Part shown: piece after piece, positions 1 through 12,300 of the stretch
Numbering within the stretch: the stretch's first letter is position 1
Layout: every line of letters starts with the position of its first letter
Assembly (NCBI RefSeq): GCF_014898055.3
Contig: NW_023601433.1
Location: forward strand, 81,539,106-81,603,105
From: Talpa occidentalis
Lineage: Eukaryota > Chordata > Mammalia > Eulipotyphla > Talpidae
DNA length: 64,000 bases
Direction: 5' to 3'
The notes under the pieces: generated by a model
Databases searched by the model: none
Seen by the model: the letters and a program-made list of their open reading frames with translations, nothing else
Told to the model about the DNA's origin: nothing
Position numbers and translations under genes: made by a program

Positions 1-148
1 TAACACATTTCCTACCTCAAGTTCTGTTTATTTTACATACTGACATCAGCTCTGTTCACAACCACTCCTTTCTCCCTTAGAAGGTACCTGGAAATCCCTG
101 CATGATCGACGTGACTGAGTCTCCCTGGAGGCCACAGCCAGTGCCTAC

Positions 149-302
149 CTTGGACTTGACGGCCAGGATGATCTTGGGCAGGGCCACCACAAGGCACTTG
201 AGGGCGATGGTGATGTACTTCAGCACAAAGTCTGCAATCCCCACAATCCACAGCAGGTCAAAGAAGTCCAGTGTCTCCAGGTTGGGCTTCAGGAATATGA
301 GG
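149..302 (-). CDS. RNFT2: RNFT2 coding exon (residues 247-298), last one in window
   Basis: 154 bases from acceptor CCACCCCAG to donor TCCAAG|GTAGGC. Encodes S-L-I-F-L-K-P-N-L-E-T-L-D-F-F-D and then L-L-W-I-V-G-I-A-D-F-V-L-K-Y-I-T, continuing to A-V-K-S-K. The next exon must lie left of position 1. Confidence 0.95.
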
Positions 303-3300
303 CTGGGGTGGGGGGAGGAGTCAAAGAGTCAGGATGCTCCCTTAGGAGAACTGGCCTTCGCACTACTCACCCTGGGAGTCTTGGAAGCATCACCTCTAGG
401 CAGAGTATTGAAGTGGATAGTCAGACATCTGTGTCTTAATTCTGATCTGTTACTAACTGGCTGGGTGACCTCAGATGGTATCTTGACCTCTCTGAGTCGC
501 AGTTCCCTTGAGCATTAAATGATGAGACTGGCCTGGAGCATCACTAGTTAAGGTCCCTTCCAGTCTGATAGGTCTACAACAGGTTTCACAAGAAAAGCAA
601 AGAGGAAGTAAGGAAGGAGGGAAGCAGGACTGGCCAACACTGTGTAACAGGGAGGACAGTGGAGAGAGGAAGGAAACTGATGTGCTAGACACTAAGCTCC
701 TTACTTACTGTCCTGAGCAGTGAGCAATTGTTTATTCCCACCTTATAATGAGACACTGAAGTTTGGAGAAGTGAAATAAAGGTGCCCGAAATCAGGATGC
801 ATGATACACATATGCGTATTACTATCAGTCAGCCTTGAACTTGAATCTCGGCTTCTCCATTTATTGGATCCTGTGCAAATAATGTTACTTCTGTAAGCCT
901 CAGTGTTCTCATTAATAAAATGGGAATCATTCCCTTCCTCTTGGTGTTACTAGCAGGACTGGACGAGATAATAGACATACTGCATACCCCACCATGCAGC
1001 AAAGATGATGATAAATATACTCTATGAGGGCCTCCCTGGTGGCACAAGGCATTAAGACACAGCCTATGAAGCTGTCCACAGCCACTGCAGCACGAGTTTC
1101 ATCCCCAGCCAGGGAGCTGCCCACATCGCGCAGCAGACCCCTCCTGGCTCACCCGCTGCTTCCCTTAGCAGTGTATTTAGGTCAATCTGCCTGTTCTGCT
1201 CCCCACTCTGTCTCTGGTGAATCCTCTCACCCCCCGCACCTCTGGTCTGTACCCCAGATCTTGTATGCATAAATAAATAAATCTTTAAAAAAAAAAACAC
1301 CTCTATGAGAAAGATTGTATTACCCCATTTTACAGATGAGGACACTGAAGCACATAGAAGAAAAGTAACATACAGAGTCCTACAGCTATTAAGGGACAGA
1401 GACAGATTTGAATCCAGGTTCCTGCCTGCCATCAGCGCTCTCAATCCTCACTCTGCAGCAGAGCTACTGGGAGTGCATTAACCTAACCCCTTTCATCCAT
1501 CGGTGACCAAGTAAGTTAATCTCACACTCAATTCTGTGCTTACTTCATTGGAAACAGACAAGCAGTTCTCAAACTGGCGCAGGTCCACAGACCACACTGT
1601 GAACACCACTGTTCTCTGCCACTTCTGAGGACAATAATGTTATTCATAATAACAATAGTAGCAAAAACATCTTGGCTTTTTATAGCATCGTGGCCCTACT
1701 CTACATACTTTGGCATGCCTTAACTCATTTTGTCTTCCCAAAGACTCCACGAAGTGGGTACTATGATCATCCCATTTGGAGCTGGGGAAACTGAGTGCTG
1801 AGAGGTGGAATCACCTGCCTGTGGCAGCTCAGCTGGAAGGTGGTGCTAGGATTAGAATCAGCACCCTCTCTGTGCACCCCTCTTTTCTTTCCACTGAATT
1901 AGAGGTTCCGAAAAAGGCCAGCCCGAGTCCTACCTGCCTCTGTGGAAGCAGGAAACGGAGAGGGTGCTTTCTGAATGCTCCAACATTCCGCAATGTCATT
2001 CAATGCCATTTCAAGATGATGTCGACAGGAATAAAAAAATCCTGGCTGATGCTGAATAAAATGGTATTTGAGGACCTGGCTTCATCACACAATGCTTTGC
2101 TTAAAGTTGCAGTTTCCAAGACCCCAGCAGCCACACTCAGTGAGGACGTAGTGGACTCTGCTAGGCTGGCAGAAACAGGGGCAAACTGACATCTTGCTGT
2201 AGTATCCTCTGAACAAACTGGCTTGAAAATTTTTTTTTTTGCTTTTATTTAAAATAATCTACTTCTAATTATAATAAAAATCCTTAAAGAATTATAGCAG
2301 GGCTAATCATGCAAACAATCTCTCTGGGCAATCTCTTACACACTCCCAGCGTCCTTCTACATCCCAGTCTTGTCTCTGTGGGAGTCCTGGCCTCTAAGTT
2401 TGGGTGGCCACCCACGTTAAAATTCGGAGGGAGGTTTGCAGCCCTGAGCTCCCTTCACTGGCTCTGCTCCTGTCTTCCCTGGGGCTCTTGCAGCTCTGGT
2501 GGGTGTTGCCAACTTCTGCTTCTCTATCACTCTGATGAGTAGATACCTTCCACTTTCCACTTTTATCTCAGAAACATGCGGTAGTCACTGCTCTGGGTCT
2601 ACCATCTTCATGGTTTTTCCTGCTTTTGGTTTTGGAGAAGCGTGCAAAAGTGGTTTCCCCAGAGTAACCACATAATTCACTTATTTCTAAAGTATATATG
2701 AACTTCAATGGACGGGTATATTTTACTGCCAGCTTTGCTGCTCAGTAAGCACCACCCTCCAGAGGTATAACGTCAATTATGATGTGGTAATGATGTGTCT
2801 AATGACTTAGGGTGCTCAATATTTTTTATGTACATATAACATTTGGCCGTCCAGTGGCTATAGCAAGAATTGACTTGGTCCTGAGTTCACAAAGGCGGCA
2901 AGTAAGGGAGGCTCTAAAAAGTTCTATTACTTGGCAAGGGCACAAGGTTGGTGAGTGGCAGGACTAAGACCCTCTGAGGTTGGTCATCAGACTTCAAATC
3001 CTGGGAAGACTCAAGCTTGTGGGTATGGGGTACCTATTGGGATGAAGCATCAGTTTCCTCATCTGTGAAATGGGGACATCGATACCTGCTGGGTCACTGG
3101 AACGGAAAAACGTGGTAATGGCTGTTGGCATCACTTACCAACATGCTCTAGACTGCTCACATCCATTAGGAAGAAGTCTCAGTACTGTTAATTTGCTCTG
3201 CCTCTTTTTAATCACTTTGTATCCTTCTCTTTCTGGCTGCCAGCTTGACTTGGTCCTGCTTTGATGCGGGCATAGAGGTCTGAGCCTGTGAGTGTGATCA

Positions 3301-6300
3301 CGCCCAGAGAATGGCATGAGCTGGAAACTCATCCAACATTCTGGGAAACTCCACCTCCTACACTGTCCACCAGGACCTTGACATTCTGGGCTGGACAGCT
3401 AATGTGTGTGAGCTGCACAGTGATGCCTTGGAATGAACTCCCCAAACTGCTTTTACAGGGTGGCTCCAGAAAGTCGTGAAACTACTCACTCCTCAAAGTC
3501 CATCTTCAAAACAGATGTATGGGATCTGAAAGCTTGGCTCAGATTTCCACCCTGTGCCCTCACTGGCCAGCACTCCCCCAATTTCATACCCCTTTCCCCC
3601 TATCTTCTACTTGGCTGCTAGAAAATAGAAAATCACATATGTGGGGAACTGGAAAGCTATAGCGTGGTGCTGGCACATTGTTCCAAGTGAAGGGGTCATA
3701 GATCCCAAATCCAACAAAGAATGCCCCCACCCTTGCCATTTCCCACTAGAGGTCAGAATCCCTTGCTCACCTGTTATACAGCTGCTGGGAACTGAATGTA
3801 TAGAGCACATACAGGGTGTTCCCTGCCAGAAAGGTCAAGATCCACAAGATGACCAGCACTGACCTCTTCTCCTGGAAACGAAGCAAGAGATTCATGGGGA
3901 TGCTGCCAAAAACGCACATGCCAGAACATTCTGGAATATTCCTTGATAAGCAACAAACTTTTCCTTTCTCAAAACTTTGGAGGAAGCAGGGTTAATGGTG
4001 AAGGGAAGGGAGCTGACTTCTTCCCATTATGCTGGAACCCAAGGGATGATCACAGAAGAAGTGACAGAAAAGTTGAAACCTGCTTGGAGAATTATCCAGA
4101 AAGGCAGGAGAGCATGTGGTTAGCAGCATGGATTCTGGAACTGTATGGTCCAGGATCCAATCTTAGCCTATTACCTGGGGGATGACTAATCCTGGAAAAG
4201 TTATTTAAACTCTTTGTATTTTCCTTTTTTCACCTGTAAAATGGTTATATCATGTATAGGTCTCAGACTTGGGAGAATTAATGTACATGAAACACTTAGG
4301 ACAGTGCTTGACATGCAGTTCATGTTAATTCACATTTCCTGTAAGGAACAAAGGCACAGAGAGGTTAAGTAACTCTGCTCAGGGCACATCTTTTTCTTTT
4401 AGATTTATTTTTATTTATTTATGCCTACAAGAACTGGGGTGTAGGTCAGAGGTACGGGGGTGGGGGAGAAGGGTGATGGGATTCACCAGAGACAGAGCGG
4501 GGAGCAGAACAGGTGGATCTACTGAAATACACTGCTGAGGGGAGCAGTGGGTGAGACAGGAGAGGTCTGCCGCGCCATGTGGGTCAGCTCCCTGGCCAGC
4601 TGGGGATCGAATTTGTTCTGCAGAGGCTGGAGATAGCTAGATAGCGCTGAGACTTTAACCCCTGTGCCACCAGGGCACATGTTTTCAGCCTCAGTGCTCT
4701 CATTTGAAAATGAGGGTTTTGGCAAGAATGAAGTCAAATGCATACAAGTAAAATGTTGTCTGCTACAGGTTCAGATTTCAGTTCCCTGAATGGTGGCACC
4801 TATTATTCAGACTTTACAATTCAGCAGTTGATACAGATCGACAGGTTGGAAACTTCTGTTCTGACTTTTTCTACCATGGTCCTCTTGGCAACTGCCCGGG
4901 TTGACAATTCAATAAAGGCAGAGCCAGGTTTACGGGATCAAATCCAAGTTCATGCACATGGCCGTTGAAGCCTTTCACAATCCATTTTCCTTTCTCCAGA
5001 CTTGTTTCTGTTTAGCCCCCAGGAAAACTATCTCTGTTTGCTGTTTCCCAGCAGCTTCTTGGCCTGACAGCAAATGTAGAAAATTTCTGGAGAAAGCGCA
5101 GAGCCGGTCATGTTCCCGCCCGTGTGCCCTAGGAGACGCAGGCAGACCCCCAATGCCGCTGATTCTCAAAAGCTCATCTTTTCCTGGACCAGGGCGGCTG
5201 CATTGCTGGAATAAGATGAGGTCATAACTTTCCCCAGCGTAACCTTCCCTGCGGTTTCGGTAAATGCTCCACTGTCTGCAGACATAGCTCAGCACCCCAC
5301 ACACTGTTACGATGCACATTTCCATAGAGGAGACAAAATAAATGCATCTCCATCCACCCATTATTTCAGGAGCGGTCAAGGTTAACGACCCTAGAAACCA
5401 CCTCCAACCAACAACCAACTGCTCTCATCAATGTGATTAATCCACGAGGCAGCCCTTTCTTACCCCAATAAATAATAGATTCCAGCTTTATCCTCTGTAA
5501 ATCCCAGCCAAAGGTGGACGAGCAGGAGGACGCCTGAGAAGCCAGACTTTGAAGGACAAAGGGGGTACTTCTCCAGCAGGACAGCACGACTCCTAAACTT
5601 TATTACAGAAAATATGCACAGACAGGCACCCTATCTCCTGTGTCTGCATATGGTTCAAGGAGCTGCTAGAAGCCCGACTGTGGATCCTGGCATCAACTTG
5701 GCCCTAAAATGCAAGTCCAGGCACCGTTCAGATGCTATTACAGTTGAGCGGGACCAGGGCCCAAAGGACCCCACTGTGGAGTGGATCTACCTGCTGTTCC
5801 GACAGCAGCAGAAAGGGGTCCGCATGAAGATGAGGCTAAGGGTCAGGAAGGACCTCTGGCTCCATGCCCAGCGCTGGGCCTAAACCTGCTCGTGTGTTAA
5901 GTGGCAACTGAGCTGCCCTCCTTGCCCCATGAAGGCCCACATGCTTTTGAGCAAGCTGATGGGTGGCTGTCACGGGATCACATGCACCTGATAGAAATAG
6001 CTTGATTAAATATTTGCTAAATGCCAAGACCATTTTAAACACCTGCAATGCACGGTCTCATTTAATCTTCTCAATGAATGGCGGGAACAGTGGCTTCTCC
6101 AGAGGCAGCACCTGATGCTGAGATCCCCAAGGTATGCTTCCTGTCTGAGGGCTTGCAGGTGGATGTAGCAACTGGGATTGGAACCTGGGCTGAGCATGGG
6201 CTCCAGGATTAAAGCCTGGGTTCACATCCTCATGCCACTATACTGGCTGTGTGACCTCAGGGAAGGAACTTGTGTCTCTGACTGACTCTTTCCTATTGGG

Positions 6301-9300
6301 AAAATGAGATATGAATGATTTTGCTGGGATGAATCAGCAAGACGAGGTGTGCAAAGGGCATGGCTGTACTGGGCACAGGACTGAGCAGGTAGACGCGGGC
6401 ATTCGGGACAATGGTGGTGCAGCTGTATGTCTCAGCAAACCTGAGGGTGGGTTGAGCTAAAAGGCTAAGTATCAGGAGAATAAGACTGGGCGGGCGCTTT
6501 GGGGGAGATGCCGTTGTTCTATCTGGGGATAGCCTGGGGTGGCAGGTAGAAGAATGGCCACCCAAAGATGTTTCCATCCTAACCCCTGCAAGCTGTGACT
6601 ATGTTAGGTCACATTTGAAGGGGGAATTAAGGTTGCTAGTCAGCTGACCTAGTGATGGGGAGAATCTTCTGGATTATCCATTTGGGCCCAATATAATCAC
6701 AAGGATCCCAAAAAGTGGAAGAGGGAGAGAGAAGCGGACAGTCAGAGGGGGATGTGGAAGGATGGCCACAGAAGTGCAACAGTGCCAACTGGAAGAAAAT
6801 GGAAGGTGCTGCGAGCCAAAGAAGGTGGGCTTGGAAAAGGCAAGGGAAGAGATTCTCCCTACCCTCTTGAAGGAAGAGTCTTGTGGACACCTTGATCTTA
6901 GGCTAGAGAAAGCCACCCCAAACTTCCCATCTATAGAACTGATAATACATTTGTGTTGTTTTAAGCCACTTAAGCCACTAAGGTTGGGTTCATTAGTCAT
7001 GGCAGCTCAACAGGCATGGAGACTCACCTTCAGAGAGACCTGCTCTCGCAGCGTGGAGTTGGCATAGGCGAAGGTGCTGGCCATCCCAATGCACACGGCA
7101 ATGCCTGCAGGACAGAGGAGGGGACACCACCCGCTCAGACTCCAGGCCTGGCCCCAGGCCCACCAGGGGCCATGAGCAACATTTAAAGACACATTTCTGA
7201 TCCCCAAGAATTGACAGGGTAATCACATAAGACAGAGAAAACCCCCTTTCTGGGAGACTTGGGCTGCCATGGAAATTGCTCAGAATGCTGGGCCACTCTG
7301 AGTTTAGCCTCTGACTTGGGACAGAATGGAGGCCACTGTGGGATTTTATAGAACTGGGTTAGGCGCATGGGCCGGGCAGTCTGGTGATACCTGGGGTCAG
7401 ATCCAGGTTCTGCTGCCTGGTCTCTGAGACTGGGCTCATTACCCCACCTCCCTGAGCCCCAGTTTTCTCATCTATAAAACAGACAAAATAGGAACAGGAC
7501 TTACTTCATAATGCTTATGAGCTCCAACTTCTAGCAGTGAGACAGTATCTGAGATACGTTATTTGTAACGAGAGCACACGCTTTCATTACACACCACACT
7601 CCATCAGGAATTAAAGTTTAACATTACAGGAGAAAAATCCTGATTGATAGACAACATGACCTCAGCAGATGGGGGAACGGAATTGAATTTGATTCCATAA
7701 TTTGCCAACCTACAATTTTGGAATTCTCTGAGCCTGGCATTTCAAATCCTACTTTTTGTTGCCCGTACATAGAACTCTGCTTTTACGCAACCTCAGGGCC
7801 CTTCATGCCTGGGGTTTGGCGACTCTTTTAACTGCACATGGACTCCAGGTATTCCTCTAGCTCAATTTCCCAAAAGCTGTGATTTCTTCATCGAAAACAT
7901 ACAAAATAGAATGGAATAGCCCACAACCCTGCTTCTACACTCTTGGATTAAACCAAATCACCTGCCAACTGAAAAAGAAAATGGCCACACTGGACAGTAA
8001 GACTAAGTGGACAGCTGGAATGCAAAGCCAGAAGGGGTGGACACTCCAGATTTCATTTCTAGAAGTTGAAAGGGACTGACATGACAGCACCCCCAGAAGG
8101 AGAATGAGCTGAGTCGGCTGGAACTCATTAGAAAGGGGCAACTAAGAGAAGATGGCCTAGCGTCTTCAAGGACACAGTAGGTCATGAAGAAATTCCTACC
8201 ACAGGATTGAAGCAGTAGCCCAGTGAGTCTGTAGGAAGCAGCGGCAACTTCTAATAACAGTAACCAGCCATGTTAATGCAGAAGCCACTTACTGAATGTC
8301 AAGTGTGTATGTCAGGCATGGCATTTATGAATTGTTATTTTACTTTCCAATGTCACAGGTAGCATTTATTGAGTACTTGCTATATGCCAGATTGTATGTC
8401 AACTACTTTACATGTATTAAAAACGAATATAAAGAACATAACCTACACTTGCATAGCACCTACTCCTGCCAGGTGCTTTACACATATTAACTCATTTAAC
8501 CCCACGGCAGTCTCAGGAACTACTGCTATAACTCTCATTTAGGGATGATGGACCGAGGCGCAGAGAGGCTAAATCAAGTCCTCAGCATCACACATCTAGG
8601 CAGGGGCTGAGGTGGGGTTCAGACCCAAGCACGTGTGAACAGTTATTACATGCCACTCCCTCACACAGCTGAGTAGCTGCTATCACAGCGTGTCCCCCTT
8701 CTGTCCCACTGAACAGATGAGGAAACTGAGGCTCAGAGGTGAGTGACTTTCTGAAGTCACCTGCTGGATGGCCAGGATCTGAACTGAAGTCTGACTCAGA
8801 ATCCCATATTCCTAAGCACTTTGCCCCAAGAGGGTCTCTCTACCGCCTTCTCCTGGCAGTTGGACTGAAGATCCCCTTTCTTGCGTGTTGAGGGGGCACG
8901 GGAGAGTCCCAGGTTGTAACCCTACATCTCCTGGGACTCACCGAGCTTGTGTTGGAAGCACACTTTGGCCAGGAGGATCAGGATGAAGGGCAGCCCTTTC
9001 TGGAGCCAGCAGATCACGGCCTTGAGCTCGGACAGGGCCGGGGCGGGGGTCCCGGGCTGCTCATCGCCCCCCTCCTCCGAGTGCCCACGGTGGTCGCCGC
9101 CCACGTGCTGCAGCAGTGAGCTCCCGCGGTGGCTGCTGTGGTGGAAGTGGTGATGCGGGGGGCGGTGGTGGTAGGCACCCCCCTCACCACGGCCGCCCCC
9201 TTCCTCCCGCGATGCCGGCATCTGGATGAACACGTCCCCACCGCTGGCCGCGGAGCCCAGCACCAGGCTGGACGGGAACGGGGTGGTCGGGAGGCTGCCC

Positions 9301-12300
9301 GCGGGGAGGCCAGATAAGCCGGAGAAGAGCGCTGGCGGGGAGGCTGCTTCTGCCTTCAGACTCTCAAAGACGCCGCCTTCATCCACACTTGCCTCAGAGC
9401 TGAGCGCTTGGCTGCGATTTCTGGACCAGCCAGGGAAGAGAAAGCCCCACCAAGTCAGCAGCACAGAAAGATGGGACCCCAGCGGAGGGGGGCGAGGGAA
9501 TAACCGTATCAGTGATGTTCGGGGCTGAATTGTGCCTCCCCACATTTCTATGTTGAAACTCTAAGCCCCAGTCCCTCAGAATGGGACGGTATCTGAAGAC
9601 AGGGTCTCTCCAGGTGATTACGTGAAGATGAGGTCATTTGGGCCACCCCTAGTCCAATATGACTGGTGTCATCTGGATGCTGACTCACATACACAGGGCG
9701 GATGACATGAAGACACTGGGAGGAGACCGCTGTGGGCAACCAGGGAGACACCCTCAGGAGAAACCAGCCCTGCGGACAACTTGCCCTTGGACTTGGAGCC
9801 TCCAGAGCTGGGAGAGAATGTTTTTCTATTGAAGGCCCCCAGTCCGTGGCACCTTGTCACAGAAGCCCGAGCAAACAAATACAAGTAATAAAAGTGGCAG
9901 CTTCCACCCACACCTTTAGTGAAAACAGTAGAGCCCCAAGGGCTTGGTCCTATTCCAAGGGGGCTTCCTACAGCAGTGCCTTTGCACAGGCTGTCCCCTT
10001 CCTGGGGATGTCATCCCTACCCTTACCCCATCCCAGTTTGGTAAACAAGGTCCATCCATCAGATCCCAGCTTGGTGGAGCACCCCCACCACCCCAGACAG
10101 TCCCCACTACTACTGCCCTCACCTCCCCTGCCTGGGATTGATCACATGGTCACTTTACCGCTTCTCTCTTCCTCAAGACCTGTGGGCTCTCAAACCTGGC
10201 TGCACATTAGAATCATTAGGGGGAAACTTTTCAAAAATAGAGGTACCATGGTCCTACTGTGACCAGCTGAATCAAAATATTTGGGGGTGGGCCCTGACAT
10301 CCTTATCTCTTCAAAGTCCCCAGGTGGTTGTAAGGTACCGTCAGTACTGAAAACAGCCCTTCAGACTGTCCATGACATCAAATGCCATGATTATTTGTTG
10401 CTCATTGAATCTCTCCTACCCAGCATGACCCAGCACACAGCACATGCACAATAAATACTGTTTGACAGAATGAAGGAGCACATGCTGGAGGCTCTATGCA
10501 GCCCTGCAACTGTTAAACTTACTTGACCATGGAATTCCTTTTTGCCATGGAAAACCTATTAACATCTCTCAGCACACTGGTGCAACCCAGCTGGGGAGAT
10601 GCTGGTCTAGAAAAGACTCGGGGTTGGCCTCCATGGCTTCATGAACTTGACCCTGGGGCAAGTAATCATAACCCCAGTGCAAGGGAGGGAACTTGAAGAT
10701 GGCTATCCCCTCCCCGGCCTTCCATGGCCCATCCCTACTGGCTCCAAAAGCCCAAGAAATGTGTGGTCCTATTCCCTTGGGTTCTGGATAATAATGACGA
10801 TATTAATTGTGACAACAACAACTGCCACCATGGCTATGGTCCCCAAGGGTCTTGAGCTCTTTCTGCACTCCAAGAACTGAGCTCAGAAAGCAGAGTCCTG
10901 GCAGGTGCTGGCCCATCCCATTCTATCCTGGCCCCCCAGAGGGCCTTGAAAAGCCATCCTACCCCCCCACCCCCACCCCAGAGCTCACCAGCATGCTGAG
11001 TTTCCCAGACTCAGGAGGCCTTCAGTACAACCGGGAAGACTCAACCCACCCAAGGGCTTTTTATAGTTGGTCCCCCTTCCCTTGGCCTCCCCAGTACCCA
11101 GCCGAGATTTCAGCTTAATCGGGAAAGAATATTCCTTTGGGGGAGGGGGGGTGGATCAGAGGCTGTGCCTCTAACTTAACCACTTAAGGGCTAGTGTGTG
11201 AGGCAGTCCAGGAGGAGAATGGACCCAGCTAGAGGAGGCAGCTGAAATACACAGACTTTAGTGGGGAGTGAATAGATTAGGGTCCTTCCTGGCTGTGTGA
11301 CTTTAGGTTATTTACTTTCCCTCTCTGAGCTTCAGGTTCCTCTTTGGTAAAAACAGTGATAAAAGTCATCCTGACCCTGCCAGGCTACTGAGAGGCTGGT
11401 ACAGAGGGTGCACTAAATACACAGCGGCTGTCGTTTTACGGCCATGGGCTCAGCCCCCAAAGATCTCCTGTCTGCTAGAGCAGACAGCAAGCAACGCTGT
11501 CATCAGAGGCTGGAGTAGCTTGCACAGGCCTGTTGATTCAATGTTGGAGGCTGTGTCTGTGTATTTTCGCACTCATTCATAAGCACCTGAGTTTTATTAT
11601 CTGCCATTGATGGGTGGGGAAACAGAAGCTCAGGATGAAGTTCTTTGTCGAAGGCAGCATTAGGTGGAAAGTGCCTGGGCTGGATTTTGGCCACTGGTCT
11701 CCAACGTAAGGTCAGTAATCTACTCTGCGGAACAGACAGGCCTGATGCAAAACTTAGCCCCAGTGCTGAGGCAGGTGGACTCTCTGATTCTGCAGTCAAC
11801 GTCAGGGTTGCAGGGAGCCCAGAATGGATGTGAGGGAGGGTGAGCCTGGCTGCCTGCTCCTTGGATGTCTGTGCCAGCAAGGAGGCGGGGTGGGAGGCTG
11901 TCACCACCCGGGGGTAGGTCCCACAGCGTGTTCTCTCTTGGGCTTAACTAGATAGAATTGTAGCTCATGAGTGTTTTAACTGTGTTTTCTTAGACTCTGT
12001 ATTTGTATATTTGGCATCTACTAATTATAGGACCAAATTAACAGCCAAAGTTGTTTCCATCTCCCCTGAGATCCAGAGCCCATACCCCCAACCACCTCTT
12101 TCATCTAATTCTCACATAGCTAGTCACCGCCCCACCCCCAACCCCCAGAGCCAGGTACCAGACAACAGGGATCACTGCTAAAAGCCAGAGTCCACTAACA
12201 TTACTCAAACTAGCCAATCCTGAACTGTTTCCCCGTTCTGCCTTGCTTTGTAGGGAAAACCTACGGTTTCCCTTCGCTCCTTACTGCCTCCTGATGAGCT

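Noticed and set aside
1029..1300. tRNA gene from tRNA-like head of the SINEs
   Set aside because: The heads are diverged, lack a proper cloverleaf 3' half and are flanked by retroposition duplications.
5614..5883. 89-codon plus-strand frame in an RNFT2 intron
   Set aside because: No recognisable family, splice or promoter context; length is within chance for 64 kb.
9421..9545. Upstream extension of the large RNFT2 exon to an ATG near 9545
   Set aside because: A consensus acceptor at 9421 and exact phase with the 59-base exon show this part is intron; the ATG lies in a MaLR-like LTR.
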